Shown: in pieces, positions 1 through 6,777 of the stretch
Numbering within the stretch: the stretch's first letter is position 1
How the letters are laid out: each line of letters begins with the position of its first letter
From: JAKOQB01 sp036824465
Lineage (GTDB): Bacteria; Pseudomonadota; Gammaproteobacteria; Burkholderiales; Burkholderiaceae_F
Assembly (NCBI GenBank): GCA_036824465.1
Contig: DAITAC010000094.1
Span: 1 to 15,539 of the forward strand
DNA length: 15,539 nucleotides
Reading direction: 5' to 3'
Translations under genes and position numbers: made by a program
Notes under the pieces: model-generated
The model's input: the letters and a program-made list of their open reading frames with translations, nothing else
Databases searched by the model: none
What the model was told of the DNA's origin: nothing

Positions 1-575
<575 letters not shown>

Positions 576-604
576 TCCGCCGGGGTGCAGCGAAGCTCAG
601 GCTG

Positions 605-640
605 GTGTACGATGTGTACTCTGAAGGCAATTTATACACA
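605..640 (+). promoter_or_regulatory. Putative vapBC operator/promoter with inverted repeat
   Basis: Seen directly: TGTGTA at 613-618 and its reverse complement TACACA at 635-640, separated by 16 bases, so the half-sites are 22 bp (about two helical turns) apart centre to centre. A further GTGTAC at 605-610 repeats the GTGTAC at 614-619 with 9-bp periodicity. The right half-site overlaps a -10-like TATACA (633-638) and ends two bases before the vapB ATG. VapB-type antitoxins typically bind inverted repeats at their own promoter (family knowledge), so this is the likely autoregulatory site. No convincing -35 box is seen. Operator function is inferred. Confidence 0.55.
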
Positions 641-642
641 TT

Positions 643-903
643 ATGCGCACAAACATCCTGATCGACGAAGAACTGATGGAAGCGGCGATGCGCGCCGGAC
701 CATTCAAGACCAAGAAGGAGGCCGTCGAAGCCGGTCTGAAGTTGCTGGCGCGCCAGGCGGCGTACCGGGAAATACTTTCCTTGCGCGGCCAGTTGCGCTG
801 GGATGATGCATCCAAAGCGGCGAGCGCGATCGTGGCCGAGCCCCGCGGCGGGTATGCGGCCGCGCAGCGGATCCCCGCGCGCAGGAAGAAGAAGGCGAGA
901 TGA
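643..903 (+). CDS. vapB: VapB-family antitoxin (type II toxin-antitoxin)
   Basis: An 86-residue protein of the VapB antitoxin type, whose members bind and neutralise the cognate VapC ribonuclease and repress their own promoter. The N-terminus MRTNILIDEELMEAAM followed by FKTKKEAVEAGLKLL looks like the short beta strand plus two helices of a ribbon-helix-helix-like DNA-binding domain (residues 1-40). The LRGQLRWD segment near residue 47 is typical of the toxin-binding region of this subfamily, and the C-terminus is strongly basic (RRKKKAR). The stop overlaps the VapC start (ATGA at 900-903), the usual coupled arrangement. There is no Shine-Dalgarno sequence before the ATG at 643. A -10-like box lies only 5-10 bases upstream, so a leaderless transcript is possible. 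Confidence 0.9.
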   Translation: MRTNILIDEELMEAAMRAGPFKTKKEAVEAGLKLLARQAAYREILSLRGQLRWDDASKAASAIVAEPRGGYAAAQRIPARRKKKAR

Positions 904-1301
904 TCCTGGTCGATTCGTCGGTGTGGATTGATTTCTTCAACGGGCGCGCCTCGCCCGGGGTCGAGCGCCTGTCCGAGCTGCTGCTGGATGCCGCCGCGCC
1001 GATCGGCATGCCCGATCTGGTGCTGTTCGAGGTGCTGCGCGGCTTTCGCCACGACCAGGACTTCCAGGCCGCGCGACGCACGTTGGCGGCACTGCCTGTG
1101 GTCGAGATCGGTGGCGAGGCGCAGGCATTGCGCGCTGCCGGGCACTATCGCAGCCTGCGCACGCGCGGCGTCAGCGTGCGCAGCCCGATCGACGTGATGC
1201 TGGCGGCGTATTGCATCGAGCACGATCACGCGCTGCTGCACAACGACCGCGATTTCGACGCGCTCGAATCGCTGCGGGGCTTGAAGGTGTGGCGGCATTG
1301 A
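900..1301 (+). CDS. vapC: VapC-family toxin, PIN-domain ribonuclease
   Basis: A 133-residue single-domain PIN protein, a length typical of VapC toxins, which are Mg2+-dependent RNases that cut tRNA or rRNA when released from VapB (family knowledge). The acidic active site is complete: Asp5 in ILVDSSVWIDFF, Glu44 in LVLFEVLRGF, Asp98 in PIDVMLAAY and Asp116 in HNDRDFD. It overlaps vapB by 4 bases, indicating translational coupling and a shared promoter. RNA target specificity cannot be read from the sequence. The module sits between liuB and the next metabolic gene on the same strand. Confidence in the family is high; activity as a toxin is inferred. Confidence 0.93.
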   Translation: MILVDSSVWIDFFNGRASPGVERLSELLLDAAAPIGMPDLVLFEVLRGFRHDQDFQAARRTLAALPVVEIGGEAQALRAAGHYRSLRTRGVSVRSPIDVMLAAYCIEHDHALLHNDRDFDALESLRGLKVWRH

Positions 1302-1364
1302 GATGCGCACACGGCTGATACGCGCGTCGCGTCGACACGGTTCTTTGCGATAGTCACGAGATCG

Positions 1365-1369
1365 AGGAG
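1365..1369 (+). promoter_or_regulatory. Ribosome binding site for the thioesterase gene
   Basis: AGGAG, 8 bases before the ATG at 1378, in the 76-bp gap after vapC. It is one of the few textbook Shine-Dalgarno sites in the first 2.5 kb and fixes the thioesterase start. The rest of the gap (1302-1364) shows no clear promoter or terminator hairpin. Confidence 0.75.
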
Positions 1370-1377
1370 ACAACGCC

Positions 1378-1809
1378 ATGGCCGAGTCGCTGGTCACCGT
1401 TGACGCTCTGCAGGAGACGCTTGCGGATTCGCCGTTTCTGCGCCACTACGAATTCGTCGTCAAGAGCTGCACGCACGGCGAGTGCGAACTGCTGGTCCCG
1501 TTCAATGATTCGATCGAACGACCCGACGGCATCATCAGCGGCATGGCGATCATGGGCGCGGCCGACGTGGCCATGTGGCTGGCCATCATGACGATGCGCG
1601 GACTCGACGAACGCTGGGTCACGTCGGACATGCAGACTGCATTCCTGCGCAGCGGCCGCGCGGAAGCCGTGCAGTGCACGGCGCGCGTGCTGCGACTCGG
1701 ACGCCGGAGCGCATTCGGCGCCGCCGAATGTCGCGGCGTGAACTCGGGCGACCTGCTCGCGCACCATTCGGTGCGCTACGCCAAGGTGATGGGCGAGGAG
1801 CGCGGGTGA
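1378..1809 (+). CDS. PaaI-like hotdog-fold thioesterase
   Basis: A 143-residue protein of the length and layout of PaaI/YbgC-type hotdog thioesterases, which hydrolyse acyl-CoA thioesters in the cytosol. The central segment RPDGIISGMAIMGAADVAMW (about residues 48-67) corresponds to the hot-dog helix; Asp63 is in the position of the family's usual acidic residue. The strand VTSDMQTAFLRSGRAEAVQCTARVL matches the usual T-x-D-x-x-x-x-F-L-R pattern. The common HGG at the helix start is replaced by ISGM, so substrate class is uncertain. The start is supported by AGGAG at 1365-1369. In this cluster it could release free acid from a stalled branched-chain acyl-CoA intermediate, but that is inference; the true substrate is unknown. 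Confidence 0.8.
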   Translation: MAESLVTVDALQETLADSPFLRHYEFVVKSCTHGECELLVPFNDSIERPDGIISGMAIMGAADVAMWLAIMTMRGLDERWVTSDMQTAFLRSGRAEAVQCTARVLRLGRRSAFGAAECRGVNSGDLLAHHSVRYAKVMGEERG

Positions 1810-1849
1810 GCGACTTCTACCGACAGCCGCCGACGGTAAGATCATCGCC

Positions 1850-2209
1850 ATGAAGGCCTCCAGCGCACACCGGTTGGGTCGCAGCGACCGGCGTTCAACG
1901 CGGCGCACGATCGACCGCATGGTTCAGTGCATCGTCGAGCGATTTGATCCGGAGCGGATAATTCTTTTCGGTTCGCATGCCAGGGGAACGGCTAACGCCG
2001 ACAGCGATGTCGATCTGCTGATCGTCATGCGTTACCACGGATCAAGCGCGCAGGCTCAGGCAGCGATCCGTTTGGCACTGAGCGAATTTCCGGCGGCGAA
2101 GGACATCGTCGTCGCGACGCCGGAAGAGTTTGCGTGGCGATCGCTCGTGCCCGGCACGATCGAGCGCCCGGCAGCAATCGAGGGCGAGGTTGTGCATGCC
2201 CGCCGTTGA
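1850..2209 (+). CDS. MNT-type nucleotidyltransferase (putative MntA-like antitoxin)
   Basis: A 119-residue minimal nucleotidyltransferase of the polymerase-beta superfamily. The signature GS-x10-D-x-D is complete: Gly41-Ser42 in LFGSHARG and Asp53/Asp55 in SDVDLLIV; Asp85 in AKDIVVATPEEF is a likely third metal ligand. Such proteins are usually encoded beside a HEPN protein; in characterised type VII systems the enzyme inactivates HEPN by adding AMP to it. It overlaps the HEPN gene by 14 bases, consistent with a two-gene module. The ATG at 1850 has no strong ribosome site; the ATG at 1919 would still keep the whole catalytic core and is an alternative. Codon third positions are less GC-rich than in the metabolic genes, suggesting acquisition. 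Confidence 0.85.
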   Translation: MKASSAHRLGRSDRRSTRRTIDRMVQCIVERFDPERIILFGSHARGTANADSDVDLLIVMRYHGSSAQAQAAIRLALSEFPAAKDIVVATPEEFAWRSLVPGTIERPAAIEGEVVHARR

Positions 2210-2624
2210 GCCGACGCAGGTCGTCGCGCGAGAATGGGTACATGAAGCCGAGGGCGACTTGAAAGCCGCCGTGCACCTGCTGCAACTTGGTATCGATGCC
2301 CCGACCGAAGCGGTCTGCTTTCATGCGCAGCAATGCGTGGAGAAGTACCTGAAAGCCCTGCTCATTCTCGCCGAGACGGATTTCCCGAAGACGCATGATC
2401 TCGATCGGCTTGTGCAATTCTTGCGCCGTGGAACAGGTATCGGGCTCAACCCGGCCGAGCGGGCGGAACTGACGACGCATGCGGTTGCGGCTCGCTACCC
2501 CGGCGCGGGCGAAATCCCGCTGCCCGCCGCTCGGCGCGCTCTCCGTCTCGCGAGACGAGCCAGGAAGACAATCCGCGGACTGATGCCTCTCGCGGTCAAA
2601 CGGACGATCAAGCGCAGGGCCTGA
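2196..2624 (+). CDS. HEPN domain protein (partner of the MNT nucleotidyltransferase)
   Basis: A 142-residue, mostly helical HEPN protein. Family marks are AVCFHAQQCVEKYLKALL (residues 39-56), KTHDL (65-69) and ARYPG (99-103), the pattern of the general HEPN family rather than the DUF86/HepT family. HEPN toxins are usually RNases with an R-x4-6-H motif; here the only candidate in the right helix is Arg89...His95 (RAELTTH), and the R-x4-H-x-Y motif of HepT is absent. The C-terminus is rich in Arg/Lys. The start at 2196 lies inside the end of the nucleotidyltransferase gene and is supported by GAGG at 2186-2189. The stop TGA (2622-2624) abuts the proposed acyl-CoA dehydrogenase start. The toxin role is inferred from pairing. 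Confidence 0.85.
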   Translation: MPAVEPTQVVAREWVHEAEGDLKAAVHLLQLGIDAPTEAVCFHAQQCVEKYLKALLILAETDFPKTHDLDRLVQFLRRGTGIGLNPAERAELTTHAVAARYPGAGEIPLPAARRALRLARRARKTIRGLMPLAVKRTIKRRA

Positions 2625-3811
2625 TCACCCACTTTGCGAGGCTGCCGCTGGTAGAGGACATCTACACCCGCCCGGAGCATGTTGACCTGCGCCGCCAGAT
2701 TGCGCGTTTCGTCGCGCAGGAAATCGAGCCCAACGCGCTGGCGTGGGACGAGGCCGGGTTCGTGCCGCGCGAAGTGCTGCGCAAGATGGGCGCACTGGGC
2801 TGGCTCGGCCTAATGTATCCGGCCGAGTATGGCGGCGCGGGCGCGGATGCGACCACCAATGTCGTGTTCCAGGAAGCGTTGTCGCGCGCGACCAGCGGCG
2901 GCTTCGTCGTCACCGTGCTTGTTCACACCGACATGGCGAGCCCGCATCTCGCCCACGCCGGCAGCGCGCAACAGAAGGCACGCTGGCTGCCGAAGATCGT
3001 CGCGGGCGAGCTGATCACGGCGGTCGCGGTGACCGAACCCGACGCCGGCTCTGACGTTGCGTCGATCCGCACGCGCGCCGTGCGGGACGGCGACCACTAT
3101 GTGCTCAGCGGCACCAAGATGTTCATCACCAACGGCGTGCACGCCGGCCTGGTGTTTGTCGCGGCGCGCACGGACCCGCAGGCCAAAGGTTCGCGCGGCA
3201 TTTCGATCTTCGCCGTCGAGAAGGGCACCCCCGGCTTCCGCGTCGGCCGCGCATTGAAGAAGCAGGGCTGGCTCGCGTCCGACACCGCGGAGCTGGTGTT
3301 CGAAGACTGCCGCGTGCCGGCGGCTAATCTGCTTGGCGAAGAGAACGCCGGTTTCTACGCGATCATGAGGAACTTCCAGACCGAGCGCATTGCGCTCGCC
3401 AGCATGGCGGTCGGCCACTGCCTGACTGCGCTCGACCTCACCTTTCGCTACGTGAACGAGCGCCGCGCGTTTGGCGCGCCGCTGTGGGAGATGCAGACGG
3501 TGCGACAGCGGCTGTCGATGCAGCTGGCGAAAGTCGAGGCAGCACGCCAGTTGCTGTATCACTGCGCCTGGCTGGTTGACCAGCGACCTGACGACTCAAA
3601 TGCCGCCGCGCGGGAAGTGTCGATGCTGAAGGCGCTGACCGGAGAACTCGTCAACGAGGTGATGTACGACTGCCAGCAGTTCCACGGCGGCATGGGCTAC
3701 ATGCGCGAGTCGCCGATCGAGCGGCTGGTGCGCGATGCGCGCGTGCTCGCCATTGGCGGCGGCGCGACCGAAGTGATGCTGGAAGAAGTCGCCAAGCGAT
3801 TCGCGGGATGA
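2621..3811 (+). CDS. Acyl-CoA dehydrogenase, isovaleryl/long-chain-type active site; start uncertain
   Basis: An FAD-dependent acyl-CoA dehydrogenase, about 396 residues if started at the CTG at 2621, matching the usual 380-400. Visible motifs are VAVTEPDAGSD and MFITNG (flavin and substrate binding), the RAFG helix, and a C-terminal FHGGMGYMRESPIERLVRDAR. The catalytic glutamate appears to be in FQTERIAL (codon 3383-3385), where isovaleryl- and long-chain enzymes carry theirs; the alternative C-terminal position has Gly (IGGGATEV). In this liu cluster it could act as isovaleryl-CoA dehydrogenase (LiuA role), but another branched or medium substrate is possible. No ATG, GTG or TTG occurs in frame from the stop at 2396 to the GTG at 2762; that GTG would remove about 47 residues that look like normal N-terminal helices. 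CTG at 2621 (overlapping the HEPN stop) or 2648 (GAGG 6 bases upstream) are candidates. Confidence 0.88.
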   Translation: MITHFARLPLVEDIYTRPEHVDLRRQIARFVAQEIEPNALAWDEAGFVPREVLRKMGALGWLGLMYPAEYGGAGADATTNVVFQEALSRATSGGFVVTVLVHTDMASPHLAHAGSAQQKARWLPKIVAGELITAVAVTEPDAGSDVASIRTRAVRDGDHYVLSGTKMFITNGVHAGLVFVAARTDPQAKGSRGISIFAVEKGTPGFRVGRALKKQGWLASDTAELVFEDCRVPAANLLGEENAGFYAIMRNFQTERIALASMAVGHCLTALDLTFRYVNERRAFGAPLWEMQTVRQRLSMQLAKVEAARQLLYHCAWLVDQRPDDSNAAAREVSMLKALTGELVNEVMYDCQQFHGGMGYMRESPIERLVRDARVLAIGGGATEVMLEEVAKRFAG

Positions 3812-4479
3812 CACCGATGCCGGCCAACAACCTTTCCGACCTGTTTGCGAACAACCGCGCCTGGTCCGCGCGCCGTCGCGCCGACGATCCGCAGTACTTC
3901 GCGCGCCTGGCACGCCAGCAGGCGCCGAAGTACCTGTGGATCGGCTGCGCCGACAGCCGCGTGCCGGCGAATGACATCGTCGGGCTCGATCCGGGTGAGC
4001 TGTTCGTCCACCGCAACATCGCCAACGTGGTCGCGCACACCGACTTCAACTGCATGTCGGTGCTGCAGTTCGCGATCGAACTGTTGCACGTCGAGCACGT
4101 GATCGTCGTCGGCCACTACCAGTGCAGCGGCATCCGCTGCGCCATCGGCGGCGGAATGCTGGGCGTGGCCGACCACTGGCTGCGGCACATCGAGGACGTT
4201 CAGCGTCGGCACGCCGACGTATTCCAGTCGGTGGCGCCGCACCACCACGAGGATCTGCTGTGCGAACTGAACGTGATCGAGCAGGTGCGCAATGTCTGCC
4301 GCACGAACGTCGTGCGCAACACCTGGCGCATGGGACGTCCCCTCGCAATCCACGGCTGGGTCTACGGCCTGGCGGACGGGTTGCTGAAGGACCTGGGCTG
4401 GTCGCCGAGCGCGCTGCCGGACAATCTGGAGGCCGCGCTCACCGCCTGCGCCGCGCGGTTGCAGGCGAAGCCGCGCTGA
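3808..4479 (+). CDS. can: Beta-class carbonic anhydrase
   Basis: A 223-residue beta-carbonic anhydrase, interconverting CO2 and bicarbonate in the cytosol. Zinc ligands are Cys47 in IGCADSRV, His103 and Cys106 in VVGHYQCSG; the Asp49-Arg51 dyad of the CADSR motif is present, as is HRNIANVV (68-75). Length and motif order agree with E. coli Can. The ATG at 3808 overlaps the acyl-CoA dehydrogenase stop (ATGA), indicating translational coupling; a second ATG at 3817 is an alternative start. Its place among the genes for methylcrotonyl-CoA carboxylase, which consumes bicarbonate, suggests it supplies that substrate (inference). Confidence 0.95.
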   Translation: MTPMPANNLSDLFANNRAWSARRRADDPQYFARLARQQAPKYLWIGCADSRVPANDIVGLDPGELFVHRNIANVVAHTDFNCMSVLQFAIELLHVEHVIVVGHYQCSGIRCAIGGGMLGVADHWLRHIEDVQRRHADVFQSVAPHHHEDLLCELNVIEQVRNVCRTNVVRNTWRMGRPLAIHGWVYGLADGLLKDLGWSPSALPDNLEAALTACAARLQAKPR

Positions 4480-4484
4480 TACCG

Positions 4485-5318
4485 ATGCAGGTCGCGCGCA
4501 CAGCGTGGGCGGCGGCCGCCCTCCTTTTCATCCGCGCCGCGACGGCCGATCCGGTCAGCATCACGCGCGGCGACGGCGCGCGCATCGATGCGCACTGGTT
4601 TCCGGTAGCCATATCGGCACCAAGACCCGCGATCGTCGCGCTGCACGGCTGCGGCGGCCTGTACCGGCGCGACGGCAAGACCTTCGATGCACGCTACCCC
4701 GACTATGTCGACCGTTTGCACCAGGCCGGCTATCACGTGTTGTTGCCGGACAGCTTTGGCTCGCGCGGCTCGGGGCCGATCTGCGGCGTGAAGAAGGTCG
4801 AGCGCACCATCACGGTCGAAACGCGCCGCGACGACGTGATCGCCGCGGTCAAGTGGCTTGCCGAACGCGACCAAGTCGACGCTGCCCGCATCGCGGTGCT
4901 CGGCTGGTCGCACGGCGCGATGACGACGCTGGTTGCGATCAACGCGGCGCGCGCGGAATTTGCACAGCCGCTGGCCGGTGCGGTCGTGTTCTATCCGGGC
5001 TGCCGCGCGCTGCTTGACCAGCCGTTCAAGCTCGAAATCCCTGTGCTGATGCTGCTGGCCGAAAAAGACGACTGGACGCCCCCGTCGCGCTGCGTGCGGC
5101 TGGCCGAGCGCACCCGTGCCGCCCAGCCACAGGCGGACCTGGCGATCAAGGTCTACGCTGACAGTTATCACGGCTTCGACGGCGCACGCCCGGTACGCTT
5201 CCGTCCCGGGATTCCGAACGGCACCAATCCCAATGGCGTTCACATCGGCGGCAATCCGGTCGCGCGCGCCCAGGCGCTGCGCGAAATGGACCTGTTTCTT
5301 GCGAGGATTCTGAAATGA
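4485..5318 (+). CDS. Dienelactone-hydrolase-like alpha/beta hydrolase with putative signal peptide
   Basis: A 277-residue alpha/beta hydrolase of the dienelactone hydrolase family. The likely catalytic triad is Ser142 in the nucleophile elbow GWSHGA, Asp195 or Asp196 in LAEKDDWTPP, and His229 in SYHGFD; HGCGG (54-58) lies near the oxyanion hole. The first 21 residues look like a Sec signal peptide (Arg5, then a hydrophobic stretch, AATA before Asp22), so export is likely, although Arg17 in the hydrophobic part makes this less certain. The start at ATG 4485, five bases after the carbonic anhydrase stop, is chosen because upstream codons in frame belong to the carbonic anhydrase gene. It overlaps liuC by 4 bases (ATGA at 5315). 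Substrate unknown. Confidence 0.85.
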   Translation: MQVARTAWAAAALLFIRAATADPVSITRGDGARIDAHWFPVAISAPRPAIVALHGCGGLYRRDGKTFDARYPDYVDRLHQAGYHVLLPDSFGSRGSGPICGVKKVERTITVETRRDDVIAAVKWLAERDQVDAARIAVLGWSHGAMTTLVAINAARAEFAQPLAGAVVFYPGCRALLDQPFKLEIPVLMLLAEKDDWTPPSRCVRLAERTRAAQPQADLAIKVYADSYHGFDGARPVRFRPGIPNGTNPNGVHIGGNPVARAQALREMDLFLARILK

Positions 5319-6148
5319 GCACCGACCTGCTGGAAGTCTCGATCGCGCACCGCGTTGCCGTCGTGTGGATGGCACGCGAGAAGATGCGCAATGCCTTCAA
5401 CGAAGCGATGATCGCGGAGCTCGCAGCGACCTTCACCCGCTTGGGCGCCGATGCGGGCGTGCGCGCAATCGTGCTCGCCGGCAAAGGGCCGGCGTTCTGC
5501 GCCGGGGCCGACCTCGACTGGATGCGCCGCATGAGCGGCTACAGCCTCGACGAGAATCGCGCCGACGCACGCGCGCTCGCCGACATGCTGCGCACCGTCT
5601 ATCTGTGTCCCAAGCCCACCATCGCGCGCGTGCACGGCGACGCGTACGCCGGCGGAATCGGTCTTATCGCCGCGTGCGACATCGCCTACGCCGCGACGAC
5701 CGCGAGTTTCTGCCTGAGCGAAACGAAGCTTGGCCTGATCCCGGCCACCATCAGTCCCTATGTGATCAAGGCGATGGGTGCCAACGCAGCGCGTCGTTAC
5801 TTTCTGACCGCGGAGAAGTTCGATGCCGCCGAGGCGTTTCGCATCGGCCTCGTGCACGACATCACTCCCCCAGACGGCCTCGACGCGGCGGTCAACGAAA
5901 CGCTGGGCGCACTGATGCTGACCAGCGACCAGGCGGCGCGCGAAGCCAAGCGGCTGGTGCGCGACATCGCCGGGCGCGCGATCGATGATGCGCTGGTGGC
6001 CGACACGGCCGAGCGCATTGCGCAGATCCGCGCTTCAGAGGACGGACGCGAAGGCGTGCGCAGCTTCCTCGACAAGCGCAAACCGCGCTGGGTCGCCGAG
6101 TACGAGGCCGAGCGTGCCGCAACCGAAGGCGATGACGAGGAAATGTAA
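5315..6148 (+). CDS. liuC: Methylglutaconyl-CoA hydratase (enoyl-CoA hydratase family)
   Basis: A 277-residue crotonase-fold protein that hydrates 3-methylglutaconyl-CoA to HMG-CoA in leucine breakdown. The oxyanion-hole segment FCAGADLDWM (61-70) and HGDAYAGGIGLIAACD (107-122) are clear. SETKLGLIPATISPYV (135-150) is the pattern of bacterial LiuC proteins and holds the retained glutamate Glu136. The first of the two glutamates of standard hydratases is replaced by Gly116, a feature I recall from bacterial LiuC relatives. The ATG overlaps the stop of the hydrolase gene, with GAGG at 5303-5306 as ribosome site. Its C-terminus ends in an acidic tail (EGDDEEM). LiuB, LiuD and LiuE in the same cluster support the specific assignment. 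Confidence 0.9.
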   Translation: MSTDLLEVSIAHRVAVVWMAREKMRNAFNEAMIAELAATFTRLGADAGVRAIVLAGKGPAFCAGADLDWMRRMSGYSLDENRADARALADMLRTVYLCPKPTIARVHGDAYAGGIGLIAACDIAYAATTASFCLSETKLGLIPATISPYVIKAMGANAARRYFLTAEKFDAAEAFRIGLVHDITPPDGLDAAVNETLGALMLTSDQAAREAKRLVRDIAGRAIDDALVADTAERIAQIRASEDGREGVRSFLDKRKPRWVAEYEAERAATEGDDEEM

Positions 6149-6163
6149 GTCCGGCTGCGCGCA

Positions 6164-6769
6164 ATGGCCGAGCGGCTGCGACTGACGCGGACGTTCGGGG
6201 TCGCCGGCTGGCAGACATGGGATGCCGAAGGCGATTCCTTCGTGCTGGCCGCGCTCGGCGCATGCCTTCTTCACCCCGGCACTGCGCTCGAACTGCGCGG
6301 ACTGTGGCGACTGGCGCGGCGCTGGCACGCCGGATTCGCCTCACTCGATGCGGGTGCGCTCGGTCTGGCGCTTTGCGTGCGCAGCGACGTGAAGCTCGCT
6401 GACGTCAACGTCCGTGTCGCGATCGCGTTACCGTCGCGTGAGACACCTGCATCAAAGCAGTTCCGCTTTGCGCTGCGCACGCTGCGACGCGCTGCGCGCC
6501 TGCCCGCCGCCCCGCCCGGTCGCGTCTGGATTGCGCTGCGGCTGGCCGAGGGAAGTGAACGCATGTTTGGGCGAATGACCTCCGCGCTGGCCGCGGCCTC
6601 CAAAGGTGCGCAACTGCAGATCGAGGTCAAGGCGCAGCGCGTCTTTGCCCCGGATACACTGCGTGCGAGCTTTCCGCTGCGCGTCGAGGGTCAGTTTGAT
6701 GCCGGGGAAGGCTGGTTTCCTCTGATCAGCGACTCGCAGATTGATACAACGCGCTCGCCCATCGCCTGA
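6164..6769 (+). CDS. Hypothetical protein, no family recognised
   Basis: A 201-residue reading frame between liuC (15 bp upstream) and the DUF4126 gene (8 bp downstream), on the same strand and with the GC-rich third positions of real genes here. I do not recognise it. It has no signal peptide and no convincing transmembrane segment, is rich in Ala, Leu and Arg, and has two cysteines (34 and about 71). A repeated beta-like pattern in the second half (GRVWIALRLAEG, QLQIEVKAQRVF, ASFPLRVEGQF) suggests a mixed alpha/beta fold. No clear Shine-Dalgarno precedes the ATG at 6164, so the start may differ. Position in the operon is its only functional hint. Confidence 0.65.
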   Translation: MAERLRLTRTFGVAGWQTWDAEGDSFVLAALGACLLHPGTALELRGLWRLARRWHAGFASLDAGALGLALCVRSDVKLADVNVRVAIALPSRETPASKQFRFALRTLRRAARLPAAPPGRVWIALRLAEGSERMFGRMTSALAAASKGAQLQIEVKAQRVFAPDTLRASFPLRVEGQFDAGEGWFPLISDSQIDTTRSPIA

Positions 6770-6772
6770 GGA
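6767..6772 (+). promoter_or_regulatory. Ribosome binding site for the DUF4126 gene
   Basis: TGAGGA, whose first three bases are the stop codon of the preceding hypothetical gene, lies 5 bases before the ATG at 6778. It fixes that start and suggests translational coupling of the two genes. Confidence 0.65.
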
Positions 6773-6777
6773 CGAAC

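Noticed and set aside
1302..1364. Possible promoter or terminator after vapC
   Set aside because: No pair of -35/-10 boxes and no stable hairpin with a T-run could be found.
2762..3811. GTG at 2762 as the acyl-CoA dehydrogenase start
   Set aside because: It would cut off about 47 residues that look like the conserved N-terminal helices and has no good ribosome site; kept only as a fallback.
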